Source: Pampus argenteus (taxonomy: Eukaryota > Chordata > Actinopteri > Scombriformes > Stromateidae). Taken from it: a DNA stretch of 64,000 nucleotides. The position numbers and the translations under genes are program-made. Shown one piece after another: positions 61,789-64,000 of the stretch. The stretch is taken from NCBI GenBank assembly GCA_036937835.1, contig CM072874.1, positions 19,064,501-19,128,500 on the forward strand, in the 5' to 3' direction. The notes beneath the pieces were generated by a model. It saw only the letters and a program-made list of their open reading frames with translations, had not been told where the DNA came from and made no database searches. Each line of letters opens with the position of its first letter. The stretch's first letter is position 1.

Positions 61789-62264
61789 GATCCAGTTTGT
61801 GGAGCTTGACCCATACTAGTGACTAAAGCGGATTTTCTGCTCATTAAAAAAAAAGAAAAAAATTTTTTTTTCAAAAATCCCTCAACTTGCTTTCATTTTC
61901 AAATGTAGGTGCAAATTCATCGTCGATACATTTTAAGGGATTGATCTTGGCTTTGCTGTTGATTAAAGGCTTAAAATATACACTTTCAAGATGTTTTTAA
62001 ATGGGTTTTCTGCATGGATTAGTAGCCACACTAACATCTAGGGATGGCAATGTTGATCCACCACTGTGATCCAGGCTGCATTTCCAAAAAATTTGTTTGT
62101 ACAGACATTCAGAAAATCTACACAAAATGGATGAATGAATCCATAATTAAAATCACCTTAACTACCATTATTAATAGGCAAATGGTTATTTTAAGGTAAA
62201 TGAAATAAGTGATTTCGTTTGATAATATGTTGTAGTGGTGATCTTTGCCTCTGTTTTCCTTCAG

Positions 62265-62450
62265 ATGGTAAAGGCTATTCAGGTGTTGCGGATCCACCTA
62301 CTGGAGTTAGAGAAGGTCAATGAGCTCTGTAAGGATTTCTGCAACCGCTACATCACCTGCCTCAAGACCAAGATGCACAGCGACAACCTCCTCCGTAATG
62401 ACCTTGGAGGACCCTATTCTCCAACACACACCAGTCTCAGCATGCAGCAG
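62265..62450 (+). CDS. pknox2: pknox2 fourth coding exon (residues 134-195, second part of MEIS/PKNOX N-terminal domain)
   Basis: The acceptor ttccttcag ends at 62264, and the donor gtcagt starts at 62451. The exon is 62 whole codons, phase 0 at both ends, from MVKAIQVLRIHLLELEKV to SLSMQQ. It carries the HR2 helix (QVLRIHLLELEKVNELCKDF) followed by NRYITCLKTKMHSDNLLRND, the most conserved block of PREP1/PREP2, where it works with HR1 to bind PBX. DNLLRNDLGGPYSP is the PKNOX2 form of the exit from the domain, and the last dozen residues (THTSLSMQQ) are a variable linker. Because the exon is symmetric (0-0), skipping it would keep the frame but remove HR2. An in-frame read-through of the donor would stop within about 40 bases. 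Confidence 0.97.
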
Positions 62451-62623
62451 GTCAGTCGTGGAGTCTCTGTGGATTTCATAACTCTCTGAATAGAACTTCC
62501 CAAGATACACCTTGTCCTTTATCAACAGGTAGATTTTGCTGTTGGGAGTTTTCACATGATGATAACACGCAGTACATCTACCTCTTTAAATGTGCTCACT
62601 AGTGTCTCTCTGTGATCCCCCAG
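62451..62623 (+). other. pknox2 short intron between fourth and fifth coding exons
   Basis: 173 bases, gtcagt...ccccag. No other feature was seen. Confidence 0.95.
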
Positions 62624-62759
62624 GAACTAATTCAGACCTCCTCTCCATCCATGACCTCTGTCTCCAGCTCTGTTAACCCTTCAGGGATTGTGGTGCCCGC
62701 CGGGGGTCTGCAACAGGGCAATGTCGCCATGACTACCATCAACTCTCAAGTGGTATCAG
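62624..62759 (+). CDS. pknox2: pknox2 fifth coding exon (residues 196-241, linker before the homeodomain)
   Basis: The acceptor gatcccccag ends at 62623, and the donor gtaagc starts at 62760. There are 45 codons plus one base (phase 1): a Ser/Thr-rich start (ELIQTSSPSM), then SGIVVPAGGLQQGNVAMTT and NSQVVS, with G241 split across the next intron. The IVVPA..LQQGN.AMTT.NSQVVSG block is the conserved linker between the PBX-interaction domain and the TALE homeodomain in PKNOX proteins. The Ser-rich first half is poorly conserved and differs from the tetrapod sequence I recall. The intron before it is only 173 bp. The following exons (rest of linker, homeodomain with the three-residue loop extension, acidic C-terminus) are not in the window. 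Confidence 0.94.
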
Positions 62760-64000
62760 GTAAGCATTTGATTGCACGTTAATACACTATGGTTGATACA
62801 TACACAAACAGCATTCATATTGGCTTGTGTTAGTTTTCTCTCTTCCTACTGCAATTTCACATTTCGAAAATCTTAATCAATTTTGTTGCAACAAACTTGA
62901 GACTGATAAATTATTTTATTAAATATATTTTTTAATAATGCCCAAAAGGCTTCTCTACTACTCTACTTCGAGGGAACATTCTGGTTTTGCTACCATACTA
63001 CATACCTTGTCATAAGAGGTTGTCACAAATGTTTTTACAACTTTTATTTCACTCGCCTCATTTCTCTGTTCCTGTCCAGTCACAACCAGTCAACTATCAT
63101 TTGAAATATAAGATATATATATATATATATAGGATCGTGCACACAGTGGCAGTGACTTTTCTCTCTAGTGTTAAGTTTGAAGTGAGAGGTTCAGTCATGC
63201 ATTCCATAGCTGAGTTTTTAAGTTTCTCAGGTTCTCTTGCCCTTTATTTAGATCTCAGCCAGAAATTAGTCTGAAATTTATCCAACAAAAACAAAAAAGA
63301 AAAAGATAACATCTTTGCCTTCCTTCGATGGCTCTCTGGGTATTTTAGTATTGATTTTAAGATCCTGCTGATAACATGTAAAGCAGTATAGATTTTAGAC
63401 ATGTTGATCCCCTATGAGCTACAACACGTTGCGTTCCAAACGTGCGTGGGGGTAGATAGTTAGTTAGGAGGCAGAAAGTGGGAAAAGGTTGCACAAGCAG
63501 CAGGACAGCACCAACTGGACATTTTTACCACGTTGGGACATTTTAACCGTTTTAATTTTACTGCCATTAAACTGAAGATTTTCTGGACGTTTTAACCACC
63601 ACCAATCATGATCTTTTTCTAACCCCATCCAAGGGTTTTTGTGCCTAAACCCAGCCAGACCTTAACCACAGCATATTACACCCCTATCGGTCGTTCTGGA
63701 GTGCAGGTACAAATCACCTATATGGTTGTTTAATTTAGAGGACTTGTTAATATAACCGCTGATGACTGGGCCGCTTCCACTAGAGTATCTCAGCCCAAAT
63801 CAATAGTATCTCTTCTTAAAACATCACAGGAAGGTGTTTGTATAAATTTACCCACCATTTTACATACATTCATTTAACTCTTATACCCTGTGTTTTGATT
63901 TTAATTTGTACCATTTTATTATTTATTCTGTTTTTCCCCATTATTTTAGCAAATGTTACAGTTGTGCTTTATTGTTTTTCCTGCAAATCACTACATGACT
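62760..64000 (+). other. pknox2 intron after the fifth coding exon (runs off the window)
   Basis: Starts gtaagc in phase 1. Contains (AT)10 at 63112-63131 and LINE debris from about 63310. No further exon is reached. Confidence 0.85.
63310..63950 (+). pseudogene. L2-like LINE C-terminal remnant interrupted by another repeat
   Basis: IDFKILLITCKAV (63350-63388) is the conserved R(I)DFKILLLTYKAL block near the C-terminus of fish LINE ORF2. The natural continuation (FLRVSQPKSIVSLLK-like) reappears after about 63760. Between them lies a block with 'tttttctaaccccatccaag' and 'gtgcctaaacccagccagac', a 'CCTAACC'-type repeat inserted into the LINE. Confidence 0.6.

Larger units (their letters stand above)
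59475..62264 (+). other. pknox2 intron between third and fourth coding exons
   Basis: 2790 bases, gtaagt...cttcag. Contents: a G9 run near 59818-59826; a candidate conserved block at 59985-60140; a 'CCTAACC'-type repeat fragment at 61690-61770 next to a second ZNF143-like motif (61771-61788); and an A18/T9 hairpin at 61845-61871. Confidence 0.85.

Overview
This is a vertebrate nuclear-genome window, almost certainly from a teleost fish. It is AT-rich, more than 98% non-coding, and holds many (CA)n, (TA)n and (CT)n microsatellites. It also carries several dispersed repeats of types I know from ray-finned fish genomes: L2-like LINE pieces, short terminal-inverted-repeat elements and 'CCTAACC' repeats. 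No prokaryotic or viral gene organisation is present.

The only gene I can support is the 5' coding half of pknox2 (PREP2), a TALE-class homeobox transcription factor gene, on the + strand. Five coding exons are visible: 41057-41166 (5'UTR end plus start codon at 41077), 42755-42891, 59303-59474, 62265-62450 and 62624-62759. All have AG/GT borders and their reading phases fit together. They give residues 1-240 and the first base of codon 241: a low-complexity N-terminus, the whole MEIS/PKNOX N-terminal (PBX-interaction) domain, and the start of the Ser/Gln/Val-rich linker. The TALE homeodomain and acidic tail must lie beyond the right edge.

Region by region: 1-41056 has no recognisable coding exon and no CpG-island promoter. 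I read it as the long 5' intron(s) or upstream flank of pknox2. It contains a dead LINE endonuclease fragment (about 6560-7330), a nest of teleost repeats (12368-13249), a purine tract with a CA/CT microsatellite (24347-24693), a repeat cluster with a hAT/MITE-like element (32281-33495) and an L2-like LINE tail (37140-37303). 41057-42891 holds the first two coding exons. 42892-59302 is a 16.4 kb intron with a hairpin-forming inverted repeat, a minus-strand LINE with a recognisable but frameshifted YADD reverse-transcriptase motif, a GC/CpG-rich patch and a complete TTAA-flanked fold-back DNA transposon (54260-55347). The last contains an integrase-like coding remnant. 59303-64000 holds the last three exons and further LINE debris.

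The most notable items are the fold-back transposon, a minimal ATG-TGA start-stop uORF ten bases upstream of the pknox2 start codon, several candidate conserved non-coding elements rich in homeodomain-type cores, and a pair of ZNF143/THAP11-like motifs near the third and fourth coding exons. I found no new enzymatic or defence system. The conserved-element and repeat-family statements come from recognition and recall, without alignments.
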